A stretch of DNA of 64,000 nucleotides from Enterobacter pseudoroggenkampii (GCF_026420145.1 NZ_JAPMLV010000001.1:2480001-2544000), one strand, 5' to 3'; numbered from the stretch's first letter, positions 1-10,756 are shown. Notes: generated from the sequence alone by a model not told the origin. Program-made: numbers and translations.

Positions 1-694
1 TTAACACCAGACGCGAACCCGCGCGTGCGCCCAGGAACTGCCCTGCCATCATGACGAATCCGGTTGCCCAGATGACCTTGCCGCCAATGATAAACAGCAG
101 CAGACCGCCGAGGTTCGAGGTCGCGTTGAGCACTTTGGCATGAGCGGTCGATTTGGCGAGGTTAAACCCGGCCAGCGTCACGAACGCCAGCGCATAAAAC
201 GAGCCTGCCCCCGGGCCGAAGAATCCGTCGTAAAAGCCGACGCAGCCCCCGGCAATCAGGGCAAACGGCAGGCCGTGCAGACGACGCTGGCGGTCTTCCT
301 CGCCGAGCTTTGGCATCAGCAGGAAGTAGAGACCGATGCAGATGACCAGAACCGGCAGGATCTGGCGCAAAATATCCGACTGCACGTGCTGAACCAGCAG
401 CGCGCCCGACGTGGAGCCGATAAAGGTCATCAGGATATTGAGCTTCTGGTCGGCCAGGCTCACCACCTTGCGGCGGATAAAATAGAGCGACGCCGAGAGC
501 GAGCCGCCGCAGGCCTGCAGCTTGTTGGTGGCAAGCGCCTGCGCCGGGCTCATGCCCGCCGCCAGCAGCGCGGGTACGGTTAATAACCCGCCACCGCCCG
601 CAAGGGCATCAATAAAACCGGCCAGCATGGCCACGAAGAACAGCACCACCAGCAGCAGCGGTGACACCATAAACAGATCGACGAAATTATCCAT
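1..694 (-). CDS. yfcA: YfcA, TauE/SafE-family membrane protein (3' end cut by window)
   Basis: The first 231 codons can be read from the ATG at 694 to the window edge; the C-terminus lies outside. The product is a polytopic inner-membrane protein of the TauE/SafE (DUF81) family, whose members are proposed to export or import sulfur-containing organic anions; the substrate of YfcA is not established. The glycine-rich stretch GFIDALAGGGG after the first membrane segment is typical, and the sequence matches E. coli YfcA closely. Its start codon overlaps the mepA stop (TAATG), so it is translationally coupled as the last gene seen of a prmB-aroC-mepA-yfcA group. Confidence 0.95.
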   Translation of the reverse strand, partial: MDNFVDLFMVSPLLLVVLFFVAMLAGFIDALAGGGGLLTVPALLAAGMSPAQALATNKLQACGGSLSASLYFIRRKVVSLADQKLNILMTFIGSTSGALLVQHVQSDILRQILPVLVICIGLYFLLMPKLGEEDRQRRLHGLPFALIAGGCVGFYDGFFGPGAGSFYALAFVTLAGFNLAKSTAHAKVLNATSNLGGLLLFIIGGKVIWATGFVMMAGQFLGARAGSRLVL

Positions 695-1518
695 TAAAGT
701 ACATGCTCATCCAGTAGCGCCTGGCAGGAAGGCGGCAACGGAGGCGGTGTCTTCTTCTCAGGCTTTGAGGTTCCAGGTTTTGCCGGTTCAAACCAGCTTT
801 GCAGTTCCGCACCGCAGCCATCGCCTGGCGGAGGTAGCGGCTGATCTTCACATTCCAGGCTATTCGCCGGACAGCGCAGACGAACGTGCATGTGCGCACG
901 ATGCTGGAACCACGGGCGCACTTTGCGCAGCCAGTCGCGATCGGTTCCGGCATCCAGACAAAGCTGCTGCTTGATGGCCGGGTTAACGAAAATCCGCGTG
1001 ACGTCGTTATCTTCCGCGGCCAGCTTGATCATGCTGGATACGTCCCGCGTCCACAGGGATGGCACAACGCGCTTGCCGTCGCTCGCCACCAGATCCAGCG
1101 CCTGCGGCTTCAGCAACTGGGCGGAGGTCCAGCGGGTTTTCGGCAGCTGCAGGAAGATATCGACATCCAGTCCGGTCTGGTGACTGGCGTGTCCACCGTT
1201 AAAGCGCCCCCCGGCAGGCATCCCCATATCGCCAATCAGCATCGTGCCCAGCCCCAGGTTATGCACCTGATTTCCCAGACGCTGGATGAACAGCACCAGA
1301 TCCGGGTGGCCGAAATAACGCCGCTGATCGGTGCGCATCACCTGATAGGTATCAGACTGGAGAGGAAGCTCCTGGGCACCGACGATACAGCCGTTGGAAA
1401 AGGCGCCAATGGACTGCGCGCTCCCCGCCACCGGGTGGGTGATTTTTTGCCATGGCGTTGCGGCCAGACTGGCTCCACTGGCCAGCAGCGCCAGCAGAGC
1501 AATTGCGGTTTTTTTCAT
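694..1518 (-). CDS. mepA: MepA, penicillin-insensitive murein DD-endopeptidase
   Basis: Encodes 274 residues, the usual length. MepA is a periplasmic LAS-family metallopeptidase that cuts D-Ala-meso-DAP crosslinks in peptidoglycan. Residues 1-19 form a signal peptide ([19 protein letters not shown]). The zinc-site motif [11 protein letters not shown] is at residues 110-120, with His113 and Asp120 as the expected ligands, and a second motif HRAHMHVRL supplies the C-terminal histidines. An in-frame extension reaches upstream, but the ATG at 1518 gives the signal peptide and the family length. Only 2 nt separate it from the aroC stop, and its own stop overlaps the yfcA start, consistent with an operon. 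Confidence 0.96.
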   Translation of the reverse strand: MKKTAIALLALLASGASLAATPWQKITHPVAGSAQSIGAFSNGCIVGAQELPLQSDTYQVMRTDQRRYFGHPDLVLFIQRLGNQVHNLGLGTMLIGDMGMPAGGRFNGGHASHQTGLDVDIFLQLPKTRWTSAQLLKPQALDLVASDGKRVVPSLWTRDVSSMIKLAAEDNDVTRIFVNPAIKQQLCLDAGTDRDWLRKVRPWFQHRAHMHVRLRCPANSLECEDQPLPPPGDGCGAELQSWFEPAKPGTSKPEKKTPPPLPPSCQALLDEHVL

Positions 1519-1520
1519 GT

Positions 1521-2606
1521 TTACCAGCGTGGAATGGTGGTCGTCACGTCCGCATTCTGCGCGCGCTGGCGCAGGAAGTGATCCATCAGCACGATCGCCA
1601 GCATCGCTTCTGCGATCGGCACCGCGCGGATCCCCACGCACGGATCGTGACGTCCTTTGGTGATCATCTCAACTTCTTCGCCATCGCGGTTAATCGTGTG
1701 GCCCGGCACGGTAATGCTGGAGGTTGGCTTCAGCGCGATGTTGGCAATAATCTGCTGCCCGCTGCTGATACCGCCCAGAATGCCGCCCGCGTGGTTGCTC
1801 TGGAAGCCCGCCTTCGTGATCTCGTCACGGTTCTGGCTGCCGCGCAGGGATACCACGTCAAAACCGTCGCCAATCTCAACGCCCTTCACCGCGTTGATAC
1901 TCATCAGCGCGTGGGCGATGTCGGCGTCGAGACGGTCAAATACCGGCTCGCCCCAGCCTGGTGGGACGCCGTCGGCCACGACGGTCACTTTCGCCCCAAT
2001 GGAGTCGCCCTCTTTTTTCAGGCCGCGCATCAGTTCGTCCAGCGCGTCCAGCTTGTCGGCATCGGCACAGAAGAACGGGTTTTGCTCGACCAGATCCCAG
2101 TCTTTGATCGCCAGCGGAATGTCGCCCATCTGGGTCAGACAGCCGCGGATAACGATACCAAATTTCTGCTGCAGGTATTTTTTGGCAATGGCGCCAGCCG
2201 CCACGCGCATCGCGGTTTCACGCGCGGAAGAGCGCCCGCCGCCGCGATAGTCGCGGAAACCGTACTTTTGTTCGTAGGTATAGTCGGCATGGCCCGGACG
2301 GAACACGTCTTTGATGGCGCCGTAGTCCTGGGAGCGCTGATCGGTGTTTTCAATCAGCAGACCAATGCTGGTGCCTGTAGTGCGGCCTTCAAAGACGCCA
2401 GAGAGAATTTTTACCTGGTCCGGCTCGCGACGCTGAGTGGTGTAGCGAGAGGTGCCCGGACGACGACGGTCGAGGTCGTGCTGCAAATCGGCTTCGGTCA
2501 GTTCGATGCCTGGCGGTACGCCATCAACGATACAGCCCAGCGCCAGCCCGTGCGACTCGCCAAAGGTGGTCACGCGGAATAACTGTCCAATACTGTTTCC
2601 TGCCAT
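1521..2606 (-). CDS. aroC: AroC, chorismate synthase
   Basis: Encodes 361 residues, the E. coli length. It is the last enzyme of the shikimate pathway, converting 5-enolpyruvylshikimate-3-phosphate to chorismate with reduced FMN in the cytoplasm. Signature motifs are GESHG at 16-20 and [11 protein letters not shown] at 121-131. A GTG codon directly upstream would add one residue; ATG at 2606 is preferred because it matches the family start MAGN. It lies 60 nt downstream of prmB and 2 nt before mepA, the conserved enterobacterial arrangement. Confidence 0.97.
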   Translation of the reverse strand: MAGNSIGQLFRVTTFGESHGLALGCIVDGVPPGIELTEADLQHDLDRRRPGTSRYTTQRREPDQVKILSGVFEGRTTGTSIGLLIENTDQRSQDYGAIKDVFRPGHADYTYEQKYGFRDYRGGGRSSARETAMRVAAGAIAKKYLQQKFGIVIRGCLTQMGDIPLAIKDWDLVEQNPFFCADADKLDALDELMRGLKKEGDSIGAKVTVVADGVPPGWGEPVFDRLDADIAHALMSINAVKGVEIGDGFDVVSLRGSQNRDEITKAGFQSNHAGGILGGISSGQQIIANIALKPTSSITVPGHTINRDGEEVEMITKGRHDPCVGIRAVPIAEAMLAIVLMDHFLRQRAQNADVTTTIPRW

Positions 2607-2666
2607 CACGGCTCCGATGTTGTTGTTTGTGTTTGAGCGTTGTGAAACGGGCCGAAGCCCGCTGGA

Positions 2667-3599
2667 TTAATCTTTATAGATGCTGAAGTGTTCGCGCGCG
2701 TCGAGCAGCTGCGCTTTGGTCAGCATAAAGACGCCGTCACCGCCGTTGTCGAACTCAAGCCAGGTGAACGGCACATCCGGGTACTGCTCTATCAGATGTA
2801 CCATGCTGTTGCCCACTTCACAAATCAGAACGCCGTCGTCGGTCAGATAATCCGGCGCGCAGGCCAGAATGCGGCGGGTCAGCTTCAGGCCGTCAGATCC
2901 TGATGCCAGACCCAACTCCGGCTCGTGACGGTATTCGCTCGGCAGATCGGACATGTCTTCCGCATCGACGTACGGCGGGTTAGTGACGATCAGATCGTAC
3001 TGCAGCGTTGGGAGATCGCGGAACAGGTCAGAGCGAATTGGCGTAACGTGATGGATCAGCCCATGCTCTTCGATGTTGTGCTCGGTCACGGCCAGCGCGT
3101 CGGTGGAGATATCAACGGCGTCTACTTCCGCTTCCGGGAAGGCGTAAGCGCAGGCGATGGCGATGCAGCCGCTGCCGGTACACATGTCCAGAATGTGCTG
3201 CGGCTGATGGCCAATCAGGCCTTCAAAGTGGTTGTTGATCAGCTCACCAATCGGCGAGCGCGGCACCAGCACGCGTTCATCGACATAGAACTCGTGGCCG
3301 CAGAACCAGGCTTTGTTGGTCAGATAGGCGACCGGAATACGTTCGTTCACGCGGCGGATCACGCGCTCTACGATGCGGTGTTTTTCGCTGGAGGTCAGGC
3401 GCGCGGTGCGCATGTCTTCCGGGATATCCAGCGGCAGGTAGAGGGACGGCAGCACCAGCTGCACGGCTTCATCCCACGGGTTATCGGTACCATGACCGTA
3501 CCAGATATTGGCGGCGCTGAAGCGGCTAACCGACCAGCGCAACATGTCCTGTATGGTATGCAGCTCGTTTACTGCTTCATCGACAAAAATTTTATCCAC
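2667..3599 (-). CDS. prmB: PrmB, ribosomal protein uL3 glutamine methyltransferase
   Basis: Encodes 310 residues. PrmB N5-methylates a glutamine of ribosomal protein L3 using S-adenosylmethionine. The SAM-binding motif I is DMCTGSG at 138-144, and the catalytic NPPY motif that holds the glutamine amide is at 207-210. The start is GTG at 3599, preceded by a strong ribosome binding site (GGAGGAAA, about 4 nt away), giving the family N-terminus [10 protein letters not shown]. It heads the prmB-aroC-mepA-yfcA group and is divergent from smrB. Confidence 0.96.
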   Translation of the reverse strand: MDKIFVDEAVNELHTIQDMLRWSVSRFSAANIWYGHGTDNPWDEAVQLVLPSLYLPLDIPEDMRTARLTSSEKHRIVERVIRRVNERIPVAYLTNKAWFCGHEFYVDERVLVPRSPIGELINNHFEGLIGHQPQHILDMCTGSGCIAIACAYAFPEAEVDAVDISTDALAVTEHNIEEHGLIHHVTPIRSDLFRDLPTLQYDLIVTNPPYVDAEDMSDLPSEYRHEPELGLASGSDGLKLTRRILACAPDYLTDDGVLICEVGNSMVHLIEQYPDVPFTWLEFDNGGDGVFMLTKAQLLDAREHFSIYKD

Positions 3600-3744
3600 T
3601 CTTTCCTCCAGGGCATGCTCGCATAATTTTCGGCGGCTAGTTTGCCATGAAGACGGCGATAAATCAGCAATGACGCGTCTCGCTTGAGGTTAAAAAATGC
3701 GTTTAGTCGGGTACACTGTCGGAAATACGAGATGAGAATGACGA

Positions 3745-4296
3745 ATGAAAAAGAAAACATCGCTCAGCGAGGAGGATCAGGCGCTCTTCCGGCAGCTAAT
3801 GACCGGGACGCGTAAAATCGCGCAGGACACCATTGTCCATCGCCCGCAGCGTAAAAAAATCAGCGAAGTACCGGTCAAACGTCTGCTGCAGGAGCAGGCG
3901 GATAACAGCCACTATTTTTCAGATGAATTTCAGCCGCTGCTCAATACTCAGGGTGCGGTGAAATACGTACGCGAAGACGTCAGCCATTTTGAGCTGAAAA
4001 AGTTACGTCGCGGAGATTATTCGCCGGAGCTGTTTCTCGATCTGCACGGTTTAACGCAGATGCAGGCGAAACAGGAGCTGGGGGCATTGATCGCCGCCTG
4101 TCGTCGTGAACATGTTTTCTGCGCCTGCGTGATGCACGGCCACGGTAAGCATATCCTCAAGCAGCAGACGCCGCTGTGGCTGGCTCAGCATCCACACGTG
4201 ATGGCGTTTCATCAGGCACCAAAAGAGTACGGCGGAGATGCCGCATTGCTGGTGTTGATTGAAGTGGAAGAGTGGCAGCCGCCAGAGTTGCCCTGA
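3745..4296 (+). CDS. smrB: SmrB, Smr-domain ribosome rescue endonuclease
   Basis: Encodes 183 residues, the E. coli length. In E. coli SmrB is recruited to collided ribosomes and cleaves the mRNA between them, allowing tmRNA rescue. The C-terminal Smr domain is evident: DLHGLT at 99-104 (the DxH catalytic signature) and HGHGKHIL at 131-138. The lysine- and arginine-rich N-terminal half fits a ribosome-binding extension. The gene is divergent from prmB and convergent with sixA. Confidence 0.95.
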   Translation: MKKKTSLSEEDQALFRQLMTGTRKIAQDTIVHRPQRKKISEVPVKRLLQEQADNSHYFSDEFQPLLNTQGAVKYVREDVSHFELKKLRRGDYSPELFLDLHGLTQMQAKQELGALIAACRREHVFCACVMHGHGKHILKQQTPLWLAQHPHVMAFHQAPKEYGGDAALLVLIEVEEWQPPELP

Positions 4297-4300
4297 CTGA

Positions 4301-4329
4301 ATGGCGGGAAGCACATTGCACCCCGCCAT
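4301..4329. terminator. Inverted repeat between smrB and sixA
   Basis: ATGGCGGG and CCCGCCAT flank a 13 nt loop between two convergent genes. No strong T tract follows, so it may be a weak bidirectional terminator or only an mRNA-stabilising hairpin. Confidence 0.4.
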
Positions 4330-4342
4330 ATCGCACGTCACG

Positions 4343-4828
4343 TCAGATGGCTTTTGCCATCTTCAGGTTGCACGGACTCATTTGCCAGTTGAAGACACCT
4401 TTGCCCGTTTCGTCGAGAGAAACATTGGCAATGGCGGATGTCGTGAACATCGGCGGGGTCTCGCCAGGGCACAGCTCAGATACCAGATAGCCAACCAGTG
4501 GCAGGTGGGAAATGACCAGCGCGGAAGCGACACCTTCATTGCACAGCGCCTGAAGATAAGCGCTGACAAGACCGACATCGCCACACGGGGTGAGTTCAGG
4601 GAGAACATCCACACTGGATGGCAGGTTCATACACTCCCCTACCACGTCCAGCGTCTGTTCTGCACGCAGGAACGGACTCACCAGAACGCGTTCGATGTCC
4701 ACTTTTTGACCGTTAAGCCAGTTCGCCATCAGACGAGATTCGTCGCAGCCACAGACGGTCAAAGGACGTACTGAGTCACTGGCGGCATCGAGTGCCGCGT
4801 CGCCGTGACGCATGATAAAAACTTGCAT
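4343..4828 (-). CDS. sixA: SixA, phosphohistidine phosphatase
   Basis: Encodes 161 residues, the family length. SixA dephosphorylates phosphohistidine; in E. coli the relevant targets proposed are the ArcB HPt domain and the nitrogen-PTS protein NPr. The RHG motif at residues 7-9 carries the nucleophile His8, and the second histidine lies in the later VISHLPLVGY segment, as in histidine phosphatases. The gene is monocistronic here, between smrB and fadJ, as in E. coli. Confidence 0.95.
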   Translation of the reverse strand: MQVFIMRHGDAALDAASDSVRPLTVCGCDESRLMANWLNGQKVDIERVLVSPFLRAEQTLDVVGECMNLPSSVDVLPELTPCGDVGLVSAYLQALCNEGVASALVISHLPLVGYLVSELCPGETPPMFTTSAIANVSLDETGKGVFNWQMSPCNLKMAKAI

Positions 4829-5037
4829 ATTGCACCGCTTTTGTTAACCAGAATCACCGGCGTTAACTACCCGCGATAAATGCTGCGAGGTAGAAAACCC
4901 GATGGTCGGGCATTGTGCCTGATCCATTCGGTGAATGAAACGCTGTTTTTTACCTCAATGGCGTAAGTATAGTCAATCTCTGTTTACAAAATCGCCAGAA
5001 CAGGTTCATTCACTTCAGGATTTACCCTTCTTTGACC

Positions 5038-7185
5038 TCAGCTTACGAGGACAGTTTCCCTTGCAGGCCAAAATGTCTGGCCCCGTTCCGCCATCTGCAA
5101 TAACTCGTCACACGGTGTAAACCGTGGACCATATTGCGAAGCCAGACGTTGCAGGATAGCAACCACTTCACCCGCGCCGAGCGTATCCATGTAACGGAAC
5201 GGGCCGCCAAGGAACGGCGGGAAACCAATGCCAAATACCGCGCCGATGTCGCCATCGCGCGCGCTCTTGATCACCTGTTCACCAAAGCAGCGCGCCGCTT
5301 CATTGAGCATCATCATCACGCAGCGTTCAGCGCACTGAACGGCGGACAGTTTTCCCTGACCGGTGGTCGAAATAAGCCCATAAACCGAAGGGTCGACCTG
5401 TTTCTTGCTTTTACGCCCTTTCGCGCCGTAAAGATAGAAACCGCGTTCATTTTTTCTGCCTTTGCGATCGTCCTTCAAAATTGCAGAAACAATGTTTGCA
5501 GGCGGGCTAAAACGATCGCCATAAGCCGCCTCCAGTACAGGTATAATTTTAGTGCCGGTGTCTATTCCCACCTCATCCAAAAGTTGGATTGGGCCAACGG
5601 GGAAACCAAACTTTACCAGCGCCTCGTCGACATGTTCGATCTTCTCGCCTTCCGTCAGCAGCCGCATGGCTTCATTAATGTAGGGCGCCAGAATGCGGTT
5701 GACGTAGAAGCCGGCTTTGTCTGCGACCACGATCGGCGTTTTACCCTGCTTCTTCGCCAGCTTGACTACCGTGGCGATGGTTTGCGGACTGGTGGTTGCG
5801 TGTGGAATAACTTCCACCAGCGGCATTTTTTCCACCGGACTAAAGAAGTGCAGCCCGATCACCTGCTCCGGACGCGTGGCTTTCGCCGCGATATCGCCAA
5901 TCGGTAATGACGACGTATTGGAGGCAAAAATGGTATGCGCGGCGCAATGCTGTTCAACGTCTGCCACCATCTGCTGCTTAAGCGCCAGATCCTCAAACAC
6001 GGCTTCAATCACCAGATCGCGGTGCGCAAAACCGCTGTAATCCGTTGTGCCGGAGATCATCGCCAGGGTTTTATCACGCTCGCTTGCCTTGATATGGCGG
6101 CGCTTGACCTTTTGATCAAGGTTCTGCCAGCTGTACTGCAGCGCGTGGTTGATCCCCTTAGGATTAATGTCTTTGATGCGTACAGGCAATTTGCCTTTGC
6201 TGGCGGTAACAAAAGCGATACCGCCGCCCATGAGTCCTCCACCCAGTACGCCAATGGCACGCAGCGGCGCAGGCGATGCCTCGCTGCCCGGGTCTTTTTT
6301 CACGTCCGTGCTGGCGAAGAAGATGCTGCGCAGCGCCTGTGACTGCGGCGTCATCGCCAGTTCGCCAAAGGCTTTGGCCTCCGCGGCATAGCCGCTACTG
6401 CTGCCCTGCGACAGCCCGGTTTCGATCACGTCCAGGATCCGCTTTGCCGCCGGATAATTGCCTTTGGTCTTTTGTTCGGTCTTTTTGCCCACCATGTTGA
6501 ACAGGAGCGTTCTGCCCAGTGGCCCTGCCAGCACGCGCTCGCGAACCGGCAGAGGACGTCTTGCCTGACGCCCTTTCAGCGCAAGCTCAACGGCGGCCTC
6601 CAACAAAATGGACTGCGGCACGACGTCATCGACCAGACCGGCCTTCAGCGCCTGACGAGCTCGCAGCTGTTTACCGGTTAAGATCATCTCCAGCGCCGTG
6701 CTGACGCCCACCAGGCGCGGCAGTCGTTGCGTTCCGCCGGAGCCTGGCAGCAAGCCCAGCTGCACTTCCGGCAGACCCAGAATGGTTTTCGGATCGTCGG
6801 TACATATACGGCTGTGGCACGCCAGCGCAAGCTCCAGCCCGCCGCCCAGACAGGCACCGTGGATCGCGGCGATAACCGGGATCGGCAGGCCGTTTATCTC
6901 CGCCATGACCTGCTGGCCCTGACGCGCCAGCTCTTCGGCTTCCAGCGCGCTTTGCGCCCGGGCGATCATGTTGATATCCGCCCCGGCTATAAAGTTGTCG
7001 GGTTTGGCAGAGATAAACACCAGGCCGCGAATGGCTTTGTTCTCGCGGATCTGCTTTAGCATCGCGCGCACCTGAACACCAAATTCGGCCTTCAGGGTAT
7101 TCATCTTTTCATCCGGCACATCAATAGTGATAACGGCCACGTTATCGAGGCGAACCGTCAGATTAAATGCAGATGGCATATCCAT
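5038..7185 (-). CDS. fadJ: FadJ, fatty-acid oxidation multifunctional subunit alpha
   Basis: Encodes 715 residues. The N-terminal half is an enoyl-CoA hydratase/isomerase (crotonase) domain with the oxyanion-hole region [11 protein letters not shown] at 114-124 and catalytic glutamates expected at 118 and 140. The C-terminal half is a 3-hydroxyacyl-CoA dehydrogenase with the NAD-binding glycine motif near 315-322 and catalytic His446 in GLHFFSP. FadJ pairs with FadI in the beta-oxidation complex used mainly without oxygen. The start overlaps the fadI stop (TAATG), so the two are coupled, with FadR-type control upstream of fadI. Confidence 0.96.
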   Translation of the reverse strand: MDMPSAFNLTVRLDNVAVITIDVPDEKMNTLKAEFGVQVRAMLKQIRENKAIRGLVFISAKPDNFIAGADINMIARAQSALEAEELARQGQQVMAEINGLPIPVIAAIHGACLGGGLELALACHSRICTDDPKTILGLPEVQLGLLPGSGGTQRLPRLVGVSTALEMILTGKQLRARQALKAGLVDDVVPQSILLEAAVELALKGRQARRPLPVRERVLAGPLGRTLLFNMVGKKTEQKTKGNYPAAKRILDVIETGLSQGSSSGYAAEAKAFGELAMTPQSQALRSIFFASTDVKKDPGSEASPAPLRAIGVLGGGLMGGGIAFVTASKGKLPVRIKDINPKGINHALQYSWQNLDQKVKRRHIKASERDKTLAMISGTTDYSGFAHRDLVIEAVFEDLALKQQMVADVEQHCAAHTIFASNTSSLPIGDIAAKATRPEQVIGLHFFSPVEKMPLVEVIPHATTSPQTIATVVKLAKKQGKTPIVVADKAGFYVNRILAPYINEAMRLLTEGEKIEHVDEALVKFGFPVGPIQLLDEVGIDTGTKIIPVLEAAYGDRFSPPANIVSAILKDDRKGRKNERGFYLYGAKGRKSKKQVDPSVYGLISTTGQGKLSAVQCAERCVMMMLNEAARCFGEQVIKSARDGDIGAVFGIGFPPFLGGPFRYMDTLGAGEVVAILQRLASQYGPRFTPCDELLQMAERGQTFWPARETVLVS

Positions 7186-8495
7186 TATTCAGCCTCCAGA
7201 ACCATTGCTGCACCAAGGCCGCCCGCCGCACAGGCGGTAACAAGGCCAAACCCGCCGCCACGGCGACGAAGTTCATGTAATGTTTGCGTGATCATTCGCG
7301 CGCCGGTGGCAGCAAACGGATGACCATAAGCGATAGAGCCGCCCAGCACGTTGAATTTGCTCTGATCCACTTCACCCGTGGCATGGGCGCGGCCCAGCAC
7401 ATCGCGGGCGAAACGCTCGCTTGCCAGCAGCTGGACGTTGGCCAGGGTTTGCGCGGCAAACGCTTCGTGCATATCAATCAGGGTTAAATCGGCCAGCGTC
7501 AGCCCCGCGCGATCCAGCGCCAGCGGCGTGGACCACGCCGGACCTAACAGCATGTCCTGCCAGACATCAATGGCGGTGAAGGCATAGCTGCGTAAATAGC
7601 CCAGGGGAGTAATGCCCAGCTCCTTCGCACGGGATTCGGTCATCAGGATCACGGCGGCGGCCCCGTCCGTCAGCGGCGTACTGTTCGCCGCCGTCACCGT
7701 GCCGTGCTTGCGATCAAACGCCGGGCGCAGTTTGGCGTAATCTGCCAGCGTCGAGGTGCCGCGAATATTGTTATCTTCCGCAAGCGGTTCGCGATAGGGT
7801 GGAATGTAGGCGGTCATGACCTCGTCGGTCAGCTTGCCTTCCGACCAGGCTTTTGCCGCAAGCTGATGCGAGCGATGCGCCAGCGCATCCTGCTGTTCAC
7901 GGGTAATGCCGTAGGTTTTCGCCATCTGCTCGGCGGTATCGCCCATGCGCAGACCGGTGGAATATTCCGCTACGGCAGGTGGCACGGGCATCAGATCGCG
8001 CAGACGTAAACGCGAGAAGAGTTTGAGTTTCTGACCCGTCGTACGGGCTTTGTTAGCATCGACCAGGATACGCGCCAGCTTTTTACTGACCCCAATCGGC
8101 AGTACCGAAGAGGAGTCCGCCCCGCCCGCAATCCCGGCGCGGATAGTCCCCGCCATCAGGCTTTCGGCGACGTTCGCCACGGCCTGGAAACTGGTCGCAC
8201 AGGCGCGACTGACGCTGTAGGCATCGGTGTGCACGTTCATCCCGGTACCAAGGACGATTTCCCGCGCAATGTTGGGGGCTTCAGGCATCTGCACAACCTG
8301 GCCGAAAACCAGCTGTTCGATGACCTCAGGCGGAATTTCGCTGCGAGCCAGCATCTCCCCCACTACCATTTTCCCCAGGTCGACGGCCGGTATGCCATGA
8401 AACGCCGTTGCCTGACGCGCAAATGGCGTGCGCAATCCACTGACTATGGCAATGCGATCGCCCTGACGGGTAATAAGCGGTAATGCCTGACTCAT
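7185..8495 (-). CDS. fadI: FadI, 3-ketoacyl-CoA thiolase
   Basis: Encodes 436 residues, the E. coli length. FadI cleaves 3-ketoacyl-CoA to acetyl-CoA and a shortened acyl-CoA and forms the beta subunit of the FadIJ complex. The nucleophile is Cys99 in SRACATSFQ; the thiolase [10 protein letters not shown] and TACAAGGLG signatures lie near the C-terminus. It is first in the fadIJ operon, and a FadR-type operator core lies 37-48 nt upstream of the start. Confidence 0.96.
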   Translation of the reverse strand: MSQALPLITRQGDRIAIVSGLRTPFARQATAFHGIPAVDLGKMVVGEMLARSEIPPEVIEQLVFGQVVQMPEAPNIAREIVLGTGMNVHTDAYSVSRACATSFQAVANVAESLMAGTIRAGIAGGADSSSVLPIGVSKKLARILVDANKARTTGQKLKLFSRLRLRDLMPVPPAVAEYSTGLRMGDTAEQMAKTYGITREQQDALAHRSHQLAAKAWSEGKLTDEVMTAYIPPYREPLAEDNNIRGTSTLADYAKLRPAFDRKHGTVTAANSTPLTDGAAAVILMTESRAKELGITPLGYLRSYAFTAIDVWQDMLLGPAWSTPLALDRAGLTLADLTLIDMHEAFAAQTLANVQLLASERFARDVLGRAHATGEVDQSKFNVLGGSIAYGHPFAATGARMITQTLHELRRRGGGFGLVTACAAGGLGAAMVLEAE

Positions 8496-8531
8496 AACAC
8501 TCCCCTGTAAAAAATTTTTGCAAACTCAAAG

Positions 8532-8543
8532 TGGTCTGACCTG
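8532..8543 (-). promoter_or_regulatory. Predicted FadR operator upstream of fadI
   Basis: TGGTCTGACCTG matches the core of the FadR consensus (TGGTCNGACC, flanked by CTG). It lies 37 nt before the fadI start, consistent with repression by FadR and induction by long-chain acyl-CoA. The site is predicted from sequence only. Confidence 0.75.
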
Positions 8544-8625
8544 ATAATAGTCTTAACCATTTTTTTACATTCAGCCAATCGGGGAAACGAAAAAGTGCGA
8601 GCTAAAACACAGAGAAGAAAAAGAA

Positions 8626-8650
8626 AATGCCCCTGCATGGCAGGGGCATT
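8626..8650. terminator. Strong hairpin between yfcZ and fadI
   Basis: AATGCCCCTGC and GCAGGGGCATT form an 11 bp stem with a 3 nt loop. It sits between yfcZ and fadI, which run in the same direction, and can serve as a terminator or insulating hairpin. Confidence 0.55.
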
Positions 8651-8685
8651 TGTGCGGTATGTTGCCGGGTGCGCAAGGTAAAAGC

Positions 8686-8713
8686 AAAACGGTAACCCGT
8701 AGGTTACCGTTTT
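8686..8713 (-). terminator. Rho-independent terminator downstream of yfcZ
   Basis: AAAACGGTAACC and GGTTACCGTTTT form a perfect 12 bp stem around a 4 nt loop, with T-rich ends on both strands. It lies 60 nt past the yfcZ stop and probably ends that transcript. Confidence 0.8.
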
Positions 8714-8723
8714 TAATGTTTGC

Positions 8724-8765
8724 GCCCTCTCCCGTGGGAGAGGGTCGGGGTGAGGGCATCAGGCC
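8724..8765. repeat. Dispersed GC-rich palindromic repeat, copy 1
   Basis: CCCTCTCCCGTGGGAGAGGG is followed by GGGGTGAGGGCATCAGGCC. The same unit occurs inverted at 59840-59882, and its palindromic core occurs at 25725-25746. It resembles the intergenic REP-like elements common in Enterobacter and Klebsiella. Confidence 0.7.
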
Positions 8766-8772
8766 GCAGAAA

Positions 8773-9057
8773 TTAACGCAGACCCAGCTGGAAAATCAGC
8801 GTTTCTGCTTCGCAGGCGAAGACAAAGTCGATGTCCAGCTTCACGCCGCCTTCCACTTCGGTAAAGGTAGACTTGATTTCACAAGGATCGGATTCAACGT
8901 CACGCGCACGCTTGCTCAGCGCAGTAAGGGTCTCTTCCGCTTCGGCACGGTTGGTGAATACGCGGCTGTAAGAGGCGGTGCAATCGGTGTTGTCCATGAT
9001 GGTTCCAACATCCATACAGCAGCAAACCGGGGTTTCATCAGCACTGCATTTACTCAT
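8773..9057 (-). CDS. yfcZ: YfcZ, YfcZ/YiiS family small protein
   Basis: Encodes 94 residues, cysteine-rich at the N-terminus (VCCCMDVGTIMD), and matching the YfcZ/YiiS (DUF406) family. No biochemical function is established. Predicted soluble, with no signal peptide. It is divergent from fadL and shares with it an upstream region carrying two FadR-type sites, so co-regulation is possible but not shown. Two hairpins separate it from fadI downstream. Confidence 0.92.
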   Translation of the reverse strand: MSKCSADETPVCCCMDVGTIMDNTDCTASYSRVFTNRAEAEETLTALSKRARDVESDPCEIKSTFTEVEGGVKLDIDFVFACEAETLIFQLGLR

Positions 9058-9304
9058 AGCTCAATTTCCTCTGTATTCGCGCAGCGCGCGAGATAAACAC
9101 GATGCTGCTATTTTACGCCCCGGCGCGGGCTCTCTCCAGCCGTTAATGGCGCAAAATCGGATAAGTGACCAATATCACACTAAAAAATGATCTAAAACAA
9201 AAACCACCCTTTTGGGTGAGTCTCGATGGTCACAATTTTGCCAACCAGATCTCGTTTCACGAAACATGTTTGAAAATATTAATAAACAAACTTGCAACAT
9301 TCCG

Positions 9305-9321
9305 GCTGGTCAGACCTATAC
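9305..9321. promoter_or_regulatory. Predicted FadR operator 1 of fadL
   Basis: GCTGGTCAGACCTATAC contains the FadR core TGGTCAGACCT. It lies about 110 nt before the fadL start. The E. coli fadL promoter also has two FadR operators. Confidence 0.75.
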
Positions 9322-9328
9322 TCTGGCC

Positions 9329-9345
9329 ACTGGTCTGATTTGTCT
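9329..9345. promoter_or_regulatory. Predicted FadR operator 2 of fadL
   Basis: ACTGGTCTGATTTGTCT carries a good left half (CTGGTCTGA) and a weaker right half. It is spaced 24 bp from operator 1, so both would lie on about the same face of the helix, as recalled for E. coli OL1 and OL2. Confidence 0.65.
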
Positions 9346-9429
9346 GTCATACCTCAGACCCTACACTTCGCGCTCCTGTTACGGTATGTAACAATTATTG
9401 AATAAAAATAACTCAATGAGGTTATGGTC

Positions 9430-10713
9430 ATGAGCCAGAAAACCCTGTTCAACAAGACTGCGCTGGCAGTCGCAGTGGCACTCGTCTCCACTTCCGCATG
9501 GTCAGCGGGCTTTCAGTTAAACGAATTTTCTTCCTCTGGCCTTGGCCGCGCATATTCCGGGGAAGGCGCTATTGCTGATGATGCAGGTAACGCGAGTCGT
9601 AACCCTGCATTGATCATGATGTTTGATCGTCCGACCTTCTCTGCTGGTGCGGTTTATATCGATCCTGATGTAAACATTTCCGGTAAGTCGCCTTATACGG
9701 GTGCGAGTCTTAAAGCGGACAATATTGCCCCAACAGCATGGATCCCTAACCTGCACTTCGTTGCGCCTATCAATGAACAGTTTGGCTGGGGTGCATCCGT
9801 AACGTCTAACTACGGCCTTGCTACCGAGTTCAATAACAACTACCCGGCAGGTGAATACGGCGGTAAAACAGACCTTACCACGCTGAACCTCAACCTGAGC
9901 GGTGCGTATCGCCTGAACGATAACTGGAGTTTTGGCCTGGGCTTTGATGCCGTCTACGCCGATGCCAAAATCGAACGTTATTCCGGGGAACAGACTGCTC
10001 GCCTGCCAAAAAACAGCAATAAAATTGCCAGCCTTGAAGGTGATGAGTGGGGCTATGGCTGGAACGCCGGTATCCTGTACGAACTGGATAAAAACAACCG
10101 CTGGGGTCTGACCTATCGTTCCGAAGTGAAAATTGACTTCGACGGCGATTACAAGAGCGGCATCCTGAAGCCTGTGAACAACCTGGTTCCCGGTGCAGGT
10201 ACCACCATTCCTTGGGGAACGTCAAACCAGACCGTTCCAGGTTCACTGTCGCTGCATTTGCCAGAAATGTGGGAAGTGTCCGGTTACAACCGCGTTGCAC
10301 CACAATGGGCTATTCACTATAGCCTGGCCTATACCAGCTGGAGCCAGTTCCAGGAGCTGAAAGCGACCGGAACCAATGGTCAAACGCTGTTCTATAAGGA
10401 CGAAAGCTTCCACGACGCCTATCGTATTGCGCTGGGTACCACCTACTACTACGATAAAAACTGGACTTTCCGCTCCGGTATCGCATTTGACGACAGCCCG
10501 GTTCCGGCAGACAAGCGTTCTATTTCGATTCCGGATCAGGACCGCTTCTGGTTAAGTGCAGGCGCGACATATGCGTTCAACGAGAATGCATCCATCGATG
10601 CGGGCGTTTCTTATATGCACGGTCAGAAAGTGACGTTCCAGGAAGGCCCTTACGAGTTTACCTCTGAAGGTAAAGCCTGGCTGTTCGGTACGAACTTCAA
10701 CTACGCGTTCTAA
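9430..10713 (+). CDS. fadL: FadL, long-chain fatty acid outer-membrane transporter
   Basis: Encodes 427 residues from the ATG at 9430. FadL is a 14-stranded outer-membrane barrel that takes up long-chain fatty acids. A signal peptide ends at about AWSA, the mature protein begins [17 protein letters not shown] (hatch domain), and the barrel ends in the C-terminal phenylalanine of NFNYAF. An ATG six bases upstream is in frame but only 2 nt from GAGG; the second ATG has an 8 nt spacing and is preferred. The protein is about 19 residues shorter than E. coli FadL, mostly through a shorter segment after AKIERYSGE (about 165-185), probably a surface loop. Confidence 0.96.
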   Translation: MSQKTLFNKTALAVAVALVSTSAWSAGFQLNEFSSSGLGRAYSGEGAIADDAGNASRNPALIMMFDRPTFSAGAVYIDPDVNISGKSPYTGASLKADNIAPTAWIPNLHFVAPINEQFGWGASVTSNYGLATEFNNNYPAGEYGGKTDLTTLNLNLSGAYRLNDNWSFGLGFDAVYADAKIERYSGEQTARLPKNSNKIASLEGDEWGYGWNAGILYELDKNNRWGLTYRSEVKIDFDGDYKSGILKPVNNLVPGAGTTIPWGTSNQTVPGSLSLHLPEMWEVSGYNRVAPQWAIHYSLAYTSWSQFQELKATGTNGQTLFYKDESFHDAYRIALGTTYYYDKNWTFRSGIAFDDSPVPADKRSISIPDQDRFWLSAGATYAFNENASIDAGVSYMHGQKVTFQEGPYEFTSEGKAWLFGTNFNYAF

Positions 10714-10726
10714 TCGTACTGGAATC

Positions 10727-10756
10727 AAAAAAGGTGAGCATTGCTCACCTTTTTTA
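10727..10756. terminator. Bidirectional terminator between fadL and mlaA
   Basis: GGTGAGCA and TGCTCACC flank a single base, with A6 before and T7 after. It serves the convergent genes fadL and mlaA, both ending next to it. Confidence 0.9.

Noticed and set aside
1452..2582. A 376-codon open frame on the plus strand across aroC
   Set aside because: It is the antisense shadow of the well-supported aroC gene, caused by high GC at third positions; it has no recognisable domain.
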